Below, piece after piece: positions 33,263 to 45,500 of a stretch of 64,000 nucleotides of DNA. Position 1 is the stretch's first letter; each line of letters begins with the position of its first letter. The notes beneath the pieces are model-generated. The model saw only the letters and a list, made by a program, of their open reading frames with translations. It ran no database searches and was not told the origin of the DNA. The stretch lies in assembly GCF_026212465.1 (NCBI RefSeq), contig NC_080057.1, forward strand, positions 12,777,739 to 12,841,738, given 5' to 3'. Made by a program: the position numbers and the translations under genes. The DNA comes from Amaranthus tricolor (Eukaryota > Streptophyta > Magnoliopsida > Caryophyllales > Amaranthaceae).

Positions 33263-34406
33263 TAATTAAAATTTAAATTGATTAATTCGGTTTTATATTG
33301 TAAATTTTGCTTTAATTATTTTCGTGCATATGTTATTGTTATTTTAATCTTCTATGATGTGTTATAACATAGATTTAATTTAGGATTGGTTAAAGTTTAA
33401 TTTTCGTGATTTGAATAATTTTGTTTTAAAATTATTATGAAAATCTGAAACATCTGCACTTTTTATTAATAGTAATTTGGCTATAATTTATTGATTTTAA
33501 TTAATTTTCACATTATTTTAATGAAAATCTGAACATTATGAATTTAGGTTTAATTTCACAAAATTATTATTTAATAATGGCCTAAACTAGGTCATTTGAA
33601 TTTTGTGAATTAATTACATTGTGAATTTTGGGTTCTTAAGGGTAAATCCATAGTGGTTCCTTATGAACATTGGTTTTGTTGTTATTTGGAAATCGTTGGG
33701 TAAGTCCATAGTGGTTCCTTCTATTGGACAGTACATCTATAGTAGATTGGTTTTAGATCTAGTTGTCGTTCTCGTTATGCTGGATCATTCTTAGACAGGT
33801 TTATATCACTGTTGTTGACCCGAGGTTCGCCCTGACTTTATCTAGGCTTAGTGGGCTGCAAATTTGTTCACTGCGTTTGTTCCAAGTACGACTTGAAAAT
33901 ATTGTTAACTTGATTTTGTTAAATTTTTTTGGAAAAGTTATCCTTTGTTTTAATTGATTTGGTTATCCTACTTTGGTATTAATTGAATTGATCAACATTA
34001 TTTGACTTAATTGGTTTTGTTTGTATCGTTGGATCATTGTTAATTGATTTGAATTTTAATTAAGCCTCGCATTAGTTATTTGTTTAACTTTGAACCTTTG
34101 TGTTAAGGACAATCTAGTTACTGGCCACTAAGTGGTAATTTGCGGTTTAGTTGTTGCAGGTGATGATTGAATTCACTCGGAGCGACTGTGGAATAAGACT
34201 GAGAGAGTGTAGGGTTACCCAGAACATTAAGTTGAAGTATAGATATTTTTTTTTTTATTTATGGGAGTGTTTTACTCTCTGGATTATTATGTAATGACTT
34301 TTTGATTTAGTTTATTCGAAGTTATAATTTTTTTCTAAAATTTAGTGACTCAACTTAGTGTATTGTTTCTGCCAATACACCCTATATTAAGACGGGTCAT
34401 TACAGT

Positions 34407-34418
34407 TGGTATCAGAGC
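34407..34418 (+). other. Primer-binding site of the gypsy element (tRNA-iMet)
   Basis: TGGTATCAGAGC begins two bases after the left LTR end (CATTACA, 34,398-34,404). It is the standard plant initiator-Met tRNA complement. Confidence 0.95.
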
Positions 34419-34572
34419 TGAACGGTTTCGGGGCTTGCTTGAGTAAGTTACTTGGAACCTAAGCAATTGACTTGACCATAGAGTGAGGATTACTTGGGTA
34501 GTAAAAAATGGGAATTGCTTTTAGAAAAGCAAGGAAGTATATACGACTATATATAAAATTTTGTTTTGTAGG

Positions 34573-35490
34573 ATGCCTCCTAGAAGAAGAACCTCTGCTG
34601 ATAAGGAGTCTTCTCGCCAACGTCTGAGAGCTCTAGAAAATGCTATCATTGCCCTTGCAAATCGATCCACTGGTCCGGCTAACAACCAGTCTGTCTTTGA
34701 TCGGTTTGTTCGTCATCGTCCCCCAGCCTATGAGGGTACTGCCCTGTAGTTCTCGAAGGTTGGTTGAGTGAGATAGAAAAACTCTTTGACGCGACTGGCT
34801 GCCCGGATGTTGAAAGGTAGCTATCGGCTCGTATTACCTGAAGAAAGAGGTTGACAACTGGTGGGGTATGGTCAAAGCTGAATGTCTTGCTACCACTGGC
34901 TTTGGGTAGGAACAGTTCTCCACGAAGTTGAAGGAGAAATTCTATCCGGATGAGTTGAGGTGGCTGAAAGGAGAAGAGTTTCTCTCTCTAGAATAGGGTT
35001 CTATGTCAGTGCAAGCATATATTGACAAGTTCACAGAGTTGTCTCGTTTTGCTGCTATTTTGATCCCTTCTGAAGTTGAGAAAGTGAGGTTGTATGTGAG
35101 GAGGTTAGACGCCCGGATTAGTGTACCAGTGATGTGATCAGGTGCTGCTACTTTCCAGAGGGCTTATGAAGTTGCCCTTAGTGCTTATGCTGCAGTTTAG
35201 GAGGAAGAAGTTGCTAGGCAAGCTCTCACAGCCAAGAAGCCACCTCCCTGATTTCATACTGCAAACCCCTCCAAGAAGTCTAAGCTTATTCCTGCAAAGA
35301 AGGGGAGTACTTCTAATTCTAGACCGAAGAAGTGTTTCAAGTGCCAGTACCCTGGCAAAAATTGTGATGGTTCTGCTGTCAAGTGTTTCTATTGCAATAG
35401 TGAGGGTCACCGTTCTTACTCTTGCTCTAAGAATTCTGATGCAGGTAAGACAATTACCGGTGGTAATGCCCCTCTCCGCAACAGGGTTTA
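34573..35490 (+). pseudogene. Gypsy gag, broken
   Basis: Starts ATG-PPRRRTSADKESSRQ at 34,573 and keeps RHRPPAYEGT, after which it stops at 34,747. Homologous sequence continues in other frames: EKLFDATGCPDVE near 34,770-34,815, KKEVDNWWGMVKAE near 34,845-34,885, a retrotransposon-gag stretch to about 35,130 with internal TAG codons, and a CCHC knuckle C-FY-C-NSEG-H-RSYS-C at 35,384-35,425, in frame with the protease that follows. Several of the stops (such as those in GFG-stop-EQFS and LE-stop-GSMS) sit where Trp or Gln is expected. No functional Gag can be made. Confidence 0.85.
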
Positions 35491-35494
35491 TAAT

Positions 35495-35803
35495 ATGACC
35501 GAAACCGAGGAAGAATCGAATGTTGATGTCATTGCCGGTACTATACTCGTGAACTCTATTCTTGCTTATGTTTTATTTGATACTGGTGCTACTGCTTCTT
35601 TCATCTCTTCTTCCTTTATTGAAAAAGCCAAGTTGAACTCTTCTATGTCTGTTAAATGTGTGATCTCCCTTCCTAATGGGGAGAAAATTTTTTGTCATCG
35701 CACTTTTCGAAGCATTCATGTTATTATTAACGAGGTAGAATTGAATGCAAATCTTAAAAGAGTTCCCCATGGACGAATTCGATGTGATATGCGGATTGGT
35801 TGA
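35495..35803 (+). pseudogene. Gypsy aspartic protease region, frameshifted
   Basis: Contains the retropepsin active site LFDTGATASFISSSF at about residues 27-41 of the open stretch, preceded by the in-frame zinc knuckle of Gag. Homology then slips frame near 35,757 (where FPMDEFDVI lies in another frame) and again near 35,785, so the protease cannot join RT in one product. The expected DVILGMDWL motif is disrupted by the loss of a few bases. Confidence 0.85.
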
Positions 35804-37164
35804 AGGAATACCGAGCTGTATTCCATTGTAGGGATGAGAAGGTGGTGTTGAGAAACCATAAAGGGGAGAGAGTTTCTTATTCTAACACCAAGGCAAAGCC
35901 TGGTGTGAAGATCATCTCTACTATAAAGATGATGAAAATACAAAGGAAAGAGAATGAAGTTTTCTTGTGCAAAGTGACTGAAGTCTCCGAAGGCGTTAAG
36001 CTTGAAGACATTCTCATTGTCAGAGACTATCCAGATGTATTTCTCGAAGAATTACCTGGAATCCCTCCCGAAAGAGATGTAGAATTTGGGATTGATTTGA
36101 TTCCAGGTACCGCTCCTATTTCTAAACCCCCCTATAGAATGGCACCCTCAGAAATGCAAGAGTTAAAGACTCAGTTGCAAGAGCTTATCGATAAGGGTTT
36201 TATAAGGCCCAGTGCTTCTCCTTGGGGTGCTCCAGTTTTATTTGTGAAGAAGAAAGATGGTAGTATGCGGCTGTGTGTTGACTACCGTGAACTGAACAAG
36301 GTAACTATAAAAAATAGATATCCCTTGCCAAGAATTGACGATCTTTTTTATCAATTAAAGGGCGTGGGTGTCTTTTCTAAGATTGACCTTAGGTCTGGTT
36401 ACCATCAGATCCCTGTGAGGGAAGATAATATTCAAAAGACAGCTTTGCGGACTAGATATGGGCATTATGAATTTGTCGTTATGCCCTTCGTTCTTACGAA
36501 TGCCCCTGCTTTGTTTATGGATCAGATGAATAAGTCCTTTCACGAGTTGTTGGATGAATGTGTAGTTGTCTTCATTGACGACATCTTGGTATTCTCAAAG
36601 GATGAAGAAGAGCATTTTAAACATCTAGAAATGGTTTTAAACATTCTCAGGAAGCAAAAATGGTTTGCCAAGTTCTTAAAATGTGAATTCTGGCTTAAGA
36701 AAGTGGCATTTTTAGGCCATGTTATTAGTAAGGAAGGTGTGAAGGTTGATCCAGTGAAGATTAAAGCTATTCTAGAATGGGCAAGACCCTCTAGTGCAAC
36801 TGAAGTTCGGAGTTTTCTAGGACTTGCAGGCTATTATCGAAGGTTTGTGGATAACTTCTCTATTATTGCTCAAGCTTTGACAAAATTGATGAAGAAAGAC
36901 TGCAAGTTTAGATGGTCCGAGGAGTGCAAAAAGGCTTTTCAGTTATTGAAAGAAAAGCTCACATCTGCTCCTGTCTTAGTCTTGCCGACAGAAGGAAAGG
37001 AGTATGAGGTGTTCAGTGATGCCTCGAAGAGTGGACTAGGGTGTGTGTTGATGCAGCGGGGTAAGGTTATTGCCTATGCTTCAAGGCAATTAAAAGTTCA
37101 TGAGAAGAATTACCCTACGCATGATCTTGAATTGGTTGCAGTGGTGTTTGCATTAAAGATTTGA
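35800..37164 (+). pseudogene. Gypsy reverse transcriptase and start of RNase H
   Basis: 454 open codons. [22 protein letters not shown] at 77-96, PYRMAPSEM at 111-119, [14 protein letters not shown] at 142-155, [11 protein letters not shown] with the first catalytic Asp (196), and the catalytic FIDDILVFS (258-266). The family more often has Y-x-DD here. VLTNAPALF at 231-239 has Val where Gly is nearly invariant. RNase H begins at EVFSDAS (D407) and has its Glu in HDLELVAVV (E444). The frame is closed at 37,162 by a TGA where Trp is expected before RHYLYGV. RT itself looks complete apart from the Gly-to-Val change. Confidence 0.9.
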
Positions 37165-38397
37165 CGACACTATTTATATGGTGTTCCGTGCAAGATTTAC
37201 ACTAATCATAAAAGCCTGAAGTATATTTTCACTCAGAAAGAATTGAATATGCGTCAGAGGCGTTGGCTCGAGCTTATCAAGGATTATGATTTGACCTTGG
37301 AGTATAAGGAAGGTAAGGCTAATAGGGTTGCTGATGCCCTGAGTCGAAAGCCTGAACCTTTGCTGAATTTTATGAAGGTTCTCTACAAGGACTTATTTGA
37401 GGAATTCCGCAAGATGGAAATTGAAGTGGTATCATTGGGTGGGGTTAAAGCTCGCTTAAGTACTATGAGTTCTGAGCCTGCTCTTTCTGCTGAGTTAAGA
37501 GAGAAGCAACAGAATGATCCTAAGCTTCGGAAGATTCGAGCTGCAAATACTCAAGGACGAGCTGAGAGTTTTGATATTGCAAAGGATGAGAGTATAAAGT
37601 TCAAAGGGCGATGGTGTGTGCCTAATGATCCGATTTTAAAAAACGAAATCATGAGTGAAGCTCATAACATTCCTTATTCAGTGCATCCTGGAGGTTCGAA
37701 GATGTATAAGGACCTCAAGCTAAGCTTTTGGTGGCCTTGTATGAAAAAGGAGGTTGCTGAATTTGTTGCCAAGTGTTAGGTGTGTTAGAAGGTGAAGATT
37801 GAGCATCAAAGGCCAGGTGGTTTGTTACAACCCCTTCCTATTCCAGCTTGGAACTTTGACTCCGTTTCCATGGATTTTGTGATGGGGCTTCCTAATGCTG
37901 CTGGTGGCTTGAATGCAGTGTGGGTAATAGTTGATCGCTTGACCAAGGTTGCCAGATTTATTCCTATGAGGTAGACTTGGTCAATGGAGCAAATGGCGGA
38001 GGTTTATTCAAATGAAATCATAAGGTTGCATGGTGTACCTAGGGAAATTATGTCCGATCGTGATCCCAGGTTCTTATCTTATTTCTTGTCCTCGTTACAA
38101 AAGGCTTTTGGTACTAAGTTGAAGTTGAGTACCGCTTTCCATGCTGCAACTGATGGGTAAACGGAGAGAACAATCCAGACTTTGGAAGACATGCTCCGTG
38201 CTTGTGCCCTGGAATTCCATGGCTCGTGGGTGAAGTCTTTAAGCTTGGTAGAGTTCTCTTACAACAACAGCTACCATGCGAGCATCCAAATGGCTTCCTG
38301 CGAGGCTCTTTATGGCAGGAAGTGTCGTAGTCCTACTTTCTGGAGCGACATAAGTGATTCGTTGGTGTTGGATTCGATCTTATTCAATCTATTGTAG
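37165..38397 (+). pseudogene. Gypsy RNase H end and integrase with several stops
   Basis: Continues in the RT frame with [33 protein letters not shown] (end of RNase H). The integrase zinc finger follows ([11 protein letters not shown], then a KC-VC pair at about 37,771-37,785 whose intervening codons are TAG twice). The core has SMDFVMGLP (first Asp), SDRDPRFLS (second Asp) and a TER-type Glu motif after a TAA at 38,158. Another TAG lies at 37,972. All of these stops are in the same frame, and most fall where Gln or a similar codon is expected. A frameshift near 38,380 separates the integrase C-terminus. Confidence 0.9.
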
Positions 38398-38462
38398 ATA
38401 AGGTCAAAGTTATTCAAGCAAAGATGAAGGCTGCCCAGGATTGACAAAAGTCTTATGCCGAT

Positions 38463-38921
38463 TTGAATAGGAGACCTATTGCTTATGATGTTGGGGATAA
38501 GGTGCTTTTGAAGGTGTCCCCAATGAAGGGAGTAATGAGATTTGGTGTGAAGGGCAAGCTCAGCCCTAAGTATGTGGGTCCTTATGAGGTGCTTGAGAGG
38601 ATTGGTGAAGTGGCTTATAAGTTGGCTTTGCCAGTCGAGCTATCTAAGGTTCACAATGTGTTCCATGTCTCTCAGTTACGGCGTTATTGAAGTGACCCTT
38701 CGCATGTTATAGCCGTAGAGTGGGTAGAGGTCAACCCTAATTTGACTTTTGAGGAGAAGCCAGTCAAAATCCTTGATCGTCAGGTACGTTCTCTGAGGAG
38801 AAAGGAAGTGCCATTAGTACACGTGTTGTGGCGTAGTCAAAAGTATGAACAAGCCACCTGGGAAACTGAGGAGTCAATGCGACTTAAGTATCCTGAGTTG
38901 TTTGTAGTCGAACAAAGGTAA
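38463..38921 (+). pseudogene. Gypsy integrase C-terminus and chromodomain-like tail
   Basis: RPIAYDVGDKVLLKVSPMKG and LSPKYVGPYEVLERIGEVAY are the GPY/F module of chromovirus integrases. It is closed by TGA after HVSQLRRY (38,688). In phase after that stop come SDPSHVI, then, from 38,742, LTFEEKPVKILDRQVRSLRR, VHVLWRSQ and ATWETEESMRLKYPELF, a chromodomain-like fold, ending with TAA at 38,919. Chromodomains are thought to steer chromovirus integration toward particular chromatin, which is notable because this copy sits in a satellite array. Confidence 0.85.
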
Positions 38922-38983
38922 TTATTTCGTCCTTGTTTCCTTATCTTTCTCTTTGTAAGTTTCGAGGACGAAACTTTTTATAA

Positions 38984-38994
38984 GTGGGTAGGAT
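38984..38994 (+). other. Polypurine tract of the gypsy element
   Basis: GTGGGTAGGAT directly before the right LTR. It follows TTCGAGGACGAAACTTTTTA, a stretch commonly seen at this position in plant chromoviruses. Confidence 0.8.
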
Positions 38995-39162
38995 TGTAAT
39001 GCCCCAAAATTTTCTCTGTGGCATAATTTCCATTTTATTCCCCTTTCTAGTTACTTTTCTTTAAGTCTAGTCTTTAATTTAAAATAATTTATTATGATAT
39101 TATTTGTGCTTTATTATAACTATGTCTTTTATGCTTTATAATGTGATTTAAAATGTGCATAA

Positions 39163-39163
<1 letters not shown>

Positions 39164-39227
<64 letters not shown>

Positions 39228-39229
39228 GT
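39164..39229. repeat. Compound (ATT)n-(GTT)n microsatellite in the right gypsy LTR
   Basis: Shorter counterpart of the left-LTR tract at 21,844-22,003, lacking the AAT segment. Confidence 0.95.
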
Positions 39230-39556
39230 TAATATATTATTTTCATTAAATTTATGTACTACTATTATATGTCCTAGGTTATTTATTTTGGGACCAACTT
39301 GTGGTAACAAGTTTTAAATTAGGAGGACTAAATATTTTTTTTAGTACATTATTATCATGATAGGCTTGTAAAATAGTGTTTAATTAGGGTAAATGATTCT
39401 AATTCATGCTTAATTAATTCGTACATTTTAGAATGGAATGAATGCATGAACAACCTTCAAATCTTTTCATTTTCTTTTCCTTAAGTTTATTTAACTTCCT
39501 AATGCTCATAAATTTCAGCCATTATGAGAAGTCTTTTGGGATGGTTTTTCCCCTCC

Positions 39557-39564
39557 TATAAATA
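39557..39564 (+). promoter_or_regulatory. TATA box of the right gypsy LTR
   Basis: TATAAATA after CCCCTCC, same context as in the left LTR. In principle it would drive transcription out of the element into the satellite array to the right. Confidence 0.55.
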
Positions 39565-42500
39565 CTAGCCTATTATTATGTAATTTTTCATTCATTCATA
39601 AACTAGCTCATAAACTTTCTTTCTCTCATTCTTTTCTCTAAAAAAAAACATAATAAAATACTTGCTTTACTTTTCTTCAAGTGCCAAAATATTATCATAT
39701 TTTTGGGCTACCTTTGAAGAATTATTTTGAATTATTCAAGCTTACTTCAAGGAATTTATTTTGCAAATTATTTGGGAGATTTTCTTGGAATTTTCTTTAA
39801 TCTTCTAAAGATTATTACTTTCCTCCATTATCCAGGTAACTAGATTTTTCATCACTTAGTTTCTTAATTAAACATAGAAGTCTTGTTTAGAATTAATTAA
39901 AATTTAAATTGATTAATTCGGTTTTATATTATAAATTTTGCTTTAATTATTTTCGTGCATATGTTATTGTTATTTTAATCTTCTATGATGTGTTATAACA
40001 TAGATTTAATTTAGGATTGGTTAAAATTTAATTTTCGTGATTTGAATACTTTTATTTTAAAATTATTATGAAAATCTGGAAAATCTGCACTTTTTATTTA
40101 TAGTAATTTGGCTGTAATTTATTGATTTTAATTAATTTCCACATTATTTTAACACTAAAATATGTTACACTCAGTAGGTAATAGTGTAAATTAATTTTGA
40201 TGAATTTGGGTTTAATTTTACAAAATTATTATTTAATAATGGCATAAACTAGTTAATTTGAATTTTGTGAATTAATTAAGGTTAAGAGGAATTAAAATCT
40301 GATTTAATTTATTAATTTATTAATTTATTATTTTTTGTCATGTACCTAATTGCTTGGTTATGTGTTAATTTCATGTACTACTTATTTGTTTAATTAGATA
40401 GTTTATGACCATTTGTAGTTAAAGTCATGTAAGTAGAGAACTTGACTTAGGCATTGACTTCGACCTAGAGCATTGACTTTTGTTGACTATTATAATGGTT
40501 ATGTGATTTTATTTTGATGGTTTATAAAACTGTTTTGTTGCTTGTCGACAAGTTTATACTTAAGAATAAAATAACATCGTCTGTAGTATATTCTTGCCAA
40601 GAGTTGTAGTAAGGTGTATTCTTGATTAAGTTCGAATTATCCTTATTCCAAACTTAGACATTACAACTTAAACAGTATGATTTTGATCTTGATTGGTTTT
40701 GAACTACTCCTTAGGAGTTTTGGTATTTTAGGAAATGGTCATTGTGGCCTTTGGATTCTTAAGGGTAAATCCATAGTGGTTCCTTATGAACATTTGATTT
40801 GGTTTTGGAATTTGACTTTTGGGTTCTTAAGGGTAAATCCATAGTGGTTCCTTATGAACATTGGTTTTGTTGTTATTTGGAAATCGTTGGGTAAGTCCAT
40901 AGTGGTTCCTTGGATTGGACAACACATCTATAGTAGATTGGTTTTGATTTAGTTGTCATTCTCGTTATGCTGAATCATCGGAAAACGAGAGAGATTGGCC
41001 ATTCTTAGACAGGGTTATATCATTGTGGTTGACCCGAGGTTCGCCCTGACTTTATCTAGGCTTAGTGGGCCGCGAATTTGTTCACTACATCTGTTCCAAG
41101 TACGACTTGAAAATATTGTTAACATGATTTTGATAAATTGTTTTGGAAAAGTTATCCTTGGTTTTAATTGATTTGGTTATCCTACACTGGTATTAAATGA
41201 ATTGATCAACATTATTTGACTTAATTGGTTTGGCTTGTATCTTTGGATCGTTGTTAATAGATTTGAAATTTAATTAAGCCTCGCATTAGTTATTTGTTTA
41301 ACTTTGAATCTTTGTGTTAAGGACAATCTAGTTACTGGCCACTAAGTGGTAATTTGCGGTTTAGTTGTTGTAGGTGATGATTGAATTCACTCGGAGCGAC
41401 TGGGGAATAAGACTGAGAGTGTAGGGTTACCCAGAACGTTAAGTTGAAGTTTAGATGTTTTATTTTTTTTTAATTTATGGGAGTGTTTTACTCTCAGGAT
41501 TATTAAGTAATGACTTTTTGATTTAGTTTATTCGAACTTATAATTTTTCGAAAATTTAGTGACCCAACTTAGTGTATTGTTTTCGCCAATACACCCTATA
41601 TTAAGACGGATCATTACACCATCGTTTATTCTTAATTGATCATTGATACTTGTTCATTCTTTATCATTTATTCTTTATTGATCATTGATCCTTGTTCATT
41701 CCTCATCGCTCATTCTTCAATGATCATTGATCCTTGTTTATTGTTCATCGTTCAGGGTTCATTGATCATTGATCCTTGTTCATTCTTTATCGTTAATTCT
41801 TCAATTATCATTGATCCTTATTCATCGTTCATTCTTCATTGTTCAATGATCATTAATCCCGGTTCACTATTCATCGTTTATTATTCATTGATCATTGATC
41901 CTTTTTCATTCTTCATCGTGCATACTTCATTGATCATTGATCCTTGTTCATTCTTCATTGTTCATTATTCATTGATCATTGATCCTTGTTCATTCTTTAT
42001 CGTTCATTCTTCATTCTTCATTGATCATTGATACTTTTCATTCTTAATCTTTCATTGTTCAATGATCTTTAATCCTTGTTCATTCTTAATCGTTCATTCT
42101 TAATTGATCATTAAACCTTTTTCATTGTTCATCGTTTATTGTTCATTGATCATTGACCCTTGTTCATTCTTCATCGTTAATTCTTTATTAATCATTGATC
42201 CTAGTTCATTCTTCATCGTTTGTTCTTCATTTTTTATTAATCCTTGTTCATTCTTCATCGTTCATTCTTCAATGATCATTAATCCATGTTCATTCTTCAT
42301 CGTTTATTGTTCGTTGATCATTGATTCTTGTGTATTCTTCATCGTTCATTCTTCATTGATCAATGATGCTTGTTCATTCTTCATCGTTCATTCTTTATTG
42401 ATCATTAATCCTTGTTCATTGTTCATCGTTCATTCTTCATTGATCATTGATCCTAGTTCAATCTTCATCGTTCATTATTCATTGATAATTGATTCTTGTT

Positions 42501-45500
42501 CATTCTTCATCATTCATTCTTCATTGATCATTAATGCCTGTTCATTATTGATCGTTTATTGATCATTGATCATTGATCCTTGTTCATTCTTCATCGTTTA
42601 TTTATCATTGATCATTGATCCTTATTCATTTGTAATCGTTCATTCTTCACTGATCATTGATCCTTGTTCATTATTCATCGTTCATTCTTCATTGATCATT
42701 GATCCTGGTTCATTCTTGATCGTTCATTCTTTATTCATCATTGATCCTTGTTCATTCTTCATCGTTCATTCTTTAATGATCATTGATCGTTATTAATTCT
42801 TCATTGTTTTTTATTCATTGATCATTAATCCTTGTTTATTCTTCATACTTCATTCTTCAATGATCATTGATCCTTTTTTCATTCTTCATCGTTAATTGTT
42901 CATTGACCATTAATCTTTGTTCGTTCTTCATCGTTCTTTCTTTGTTGATCAATGATCCTTCTTCGTTCTTCGTCGTTCATTCTTCATTCATCATTGATCC
43001 TTGTTCATTCATCATTGATCATTGATCCTTGTTCATTCTTCATCGTTCATTCTTCATTGATCATTAATCCTTATTCGTTGTTCATCTTTTATTTTTTATT
43101 GATCATTGATCCGTGTTCATTCTTTTTCATTCATTCTTCATTGATCATGGATGTATGTTCATTCTTTATGGTTTATTATTCATTGATCATTGATGCTTGT
43201 TCATTCTTCATCGTTCATTCTTCATTGATCATTAATCCTTGTTCATTGTTCATCGTTTATTGTTCATCGATCCTTGTTCATTCTTCATTGATCATTGATC
43301 CTAGTTCAATCTTCCTTGTTCATTATTTATTGATGATTGATTTTTGTTCATTTTTCATTGTTCATTCTTCGTTGATCATTAATCCCTATTCATATATCAT
43401 CGTTTATTGTTCATTGATCATTGATCTTTGTTCATTCTCCATCGTTCATTCTTCATTGATCATTGATCCTTGTTCATTCTTCATCTTTCATTCTTCATTG
43501 ATTATTGATCCTTGTTCATTCTTTATCGTTCATTCTTCATTGATCATTGATCCTTGTTTATTCTTCAACGTTCATTCTTGATTGATCATTAATCCTTGTT
43601 CATAGTTCATCGTTATTGTTCATTTATCATTGATCCATGTTCAATTCTTCATCGTTCATCCTTCATTGATCATTGGTGCTTGTTAATTCTTCATCGTTTA
43701 TTCTTCAGTGATCATTTATCCTTTTTCATTGTTTATCGTTTATTGTTCATTGATCATTGATCCATGTTCATTCTTCATCGTTAATTCTTCATTGATCATT
43801 GATCCTTCTTCATTCTTCATCGTTCATTCTTCATTGATCATTGATCCTTGTTCATTATTCATCGTTCATTTTTTATTGATTATTGATCCTTGTTCATTCT
43901 TCATCGTTCATTCTTCATTGATCCTTGATAGTTAGTAATTCTTCATCGTTTATTATTCTTTAATCAATACTCTTTGTTCAGTCTTCATCGTTCATTCTTC
44001 AATGATCATTGATCCTTTTTCATTCTTCATCGTTCATTGTTCATTGATCATTAATCTTTGTTCATTCTTGATTGATCATTAATCCTTGTTCATAGTTCAT
44101 CGTTTATAGTTCATTGATAATTGATCAATTTTCATTCTTTATCGTTCATTCTTCAATGATCGTTGATCGTTATTAATTCTTCATCGTTTATTATTCATTG
44201 ATCATTACTCCTTATTCATTCTTCATCGTTCATTCTTTAATGATCATTAATCCTTTTTCATTGTTGATCGTTTACTGTTCATTGTTCATTCATCCTTGTT
44301 CATTCTTCATCGCCCATTCTTCATTGATCATTGGTCCTAATTCTTTCTTCATTGTTCATTGTTCATTGATCATTGATCCTTGTTCATTCTTCATGGTTTA
44401 TTCTTCATTGATCATTGCTCTTTGTTCATTCATTATCGTTCATTCTTATTTGATCATTGATCCTTTTCATTCTTCATCGTTCATTGTTCAATGATCGTTA
44501 TTCCTTGTTCATTCTTCATCGTTTATTCTTCATTGATCATTTATCCTTTTTCATCGTTCATTCTTAATGGATCTTCGATCCTAGTTCATTCTTCATCGTT
44601 CATTCTTAATTTATCATTGATCCTTTTTCATTCTTCATCGTTCATTCTTCATTAATCATTAATCCTTGTTCATTGTTCATCGTTTATTGTTCATTGATCA
44701 TTGATCCTTTTTCATTCTTCATCGTTCGTTGATCGTTGATCCTTGTTCATTCTTAATCGTTCATTCTCCAATTATCATTGATCCTTGTTCATTCTTCATC
44801 GTTCATTCTTCATTGATCCGTGATAGTTAGTAATTCTTCATCGTTTATTATTCATTAATCATTACACTTTGTTCATTCTTCTTCATTCATTCTTCATCGT
44901 TCATTCTTCAATGATGATTGATCCTTTGTCATTCTTCATCGTTCGTTGTTCATTGATCATTAATCGTAATTCTTCATCGTTCATTGTTAATTGATCATTA
45001 ATCTTTGTTCATTCTTGATTGATCATTAATCCTTGTTCATAGTTCATCATTTATTGTTCATTGATAATTGATACGTTTTCATTCTTCATTGTTCATTCTT
45101 CAATGATCATTGATCGTTATTGAATCTTCATCGTTTATTATTCATTGATCATTACTCCTTGTTCATTCTTCATCGTTCATTCTTCAATGATCATTAATCC
45201 TCTTTCATTGTTCATCGTTTATTGTTCATTGATCATTGATCCTTGTTCTTTCTTCATCGTTCATTCTTCGTTGATCATTGGTCCTAGTTCATTATTCATT
45301 GTTCATTCTTCATTGATCATTGATGCTTTTTGCTTCTTCATTGTTCATTCTTCATTGATCATTGATCCTTGTTCATTCTTCATCGTTTATTCTTCATTGA
45401 TCATTGATCCTTGTTCATTCATCATCGTTAATTCTTCATAGATTATTGATCCTTTTCATTCTTCATCTTTCATTGTTCAATGATCGTTAATCCTTGTTCA

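Larger units (their letters stand above)
21678..34404 (+). mobile_element. Left (5') LTR of the gypsy element, split by the copia insertion
   Basis: Left LTR portions 21,678-22,667 and 33,263-34,404 (plus the duplicated 5 bp) align with the right LTR. Excluding the copia element it is about 2.13 kb, against 2.62 kb for the right LTR. The shortfall is mainly one gap of roughly half a kilobase corresponding to about 40,277-40,815 of the right copy. The second base of the LTR is T instead of the canonical G. Confidence 0.9.
21678..41618 (+). mobile_element. Ty3/gypsy chromovirus, full length but defective, containing a nested copia element
   Basis: The layout is LTR (21,678-34,404, interrupted), tRNA-iMet primer site, gag, protease, RT-RNase H, integrase, chromodomain-like tail, polypurine tract, LTR (38,995-41,618). 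Integrase lies after RT, as in Ty3/gypsy. LTR ends are TGTAATG and CATTACA in the right copy; the left copy begins TTTAATG. The C-terminal chromodomain-like segment and LTR ends point to the chromovirus branch, probably the Tekay/Del group. Coding capacity is lost through multiple TAG/TGA/TAA stops and several frameshifts, so it could move only if supplied in trans. It inserted into the satellite array, and a Sirevirus later inserted into its left LTR. Confidence 0.92.
38995..41618 (+). mobile_element. Right (3') LTR of the gypsy element
   Basis: 2,624 bp, TGTAATGCCCC...GGATCATTACA, with a 7-bp inverted terminus. It contains a short ATT-GTT microsatellite (39,164-39,229), the TATA box at 39,557, and a segment at about 40,277-40,815 absent from the left LTR. 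Within it TTCTTAAGGGTAAATCCATAG occurs twice (about 40,757 and 40,825). The left LTR deletion may have used this short direct repeat. Confidence 0.93.

Noticed and set aside
34407..34418. tRNA-Met gene fragment
   Set aside because: Only the 12-base complement of the tRNA 3' end is present, directly after an LTR. It is a primer-binding site, as is 32,028-32,041.
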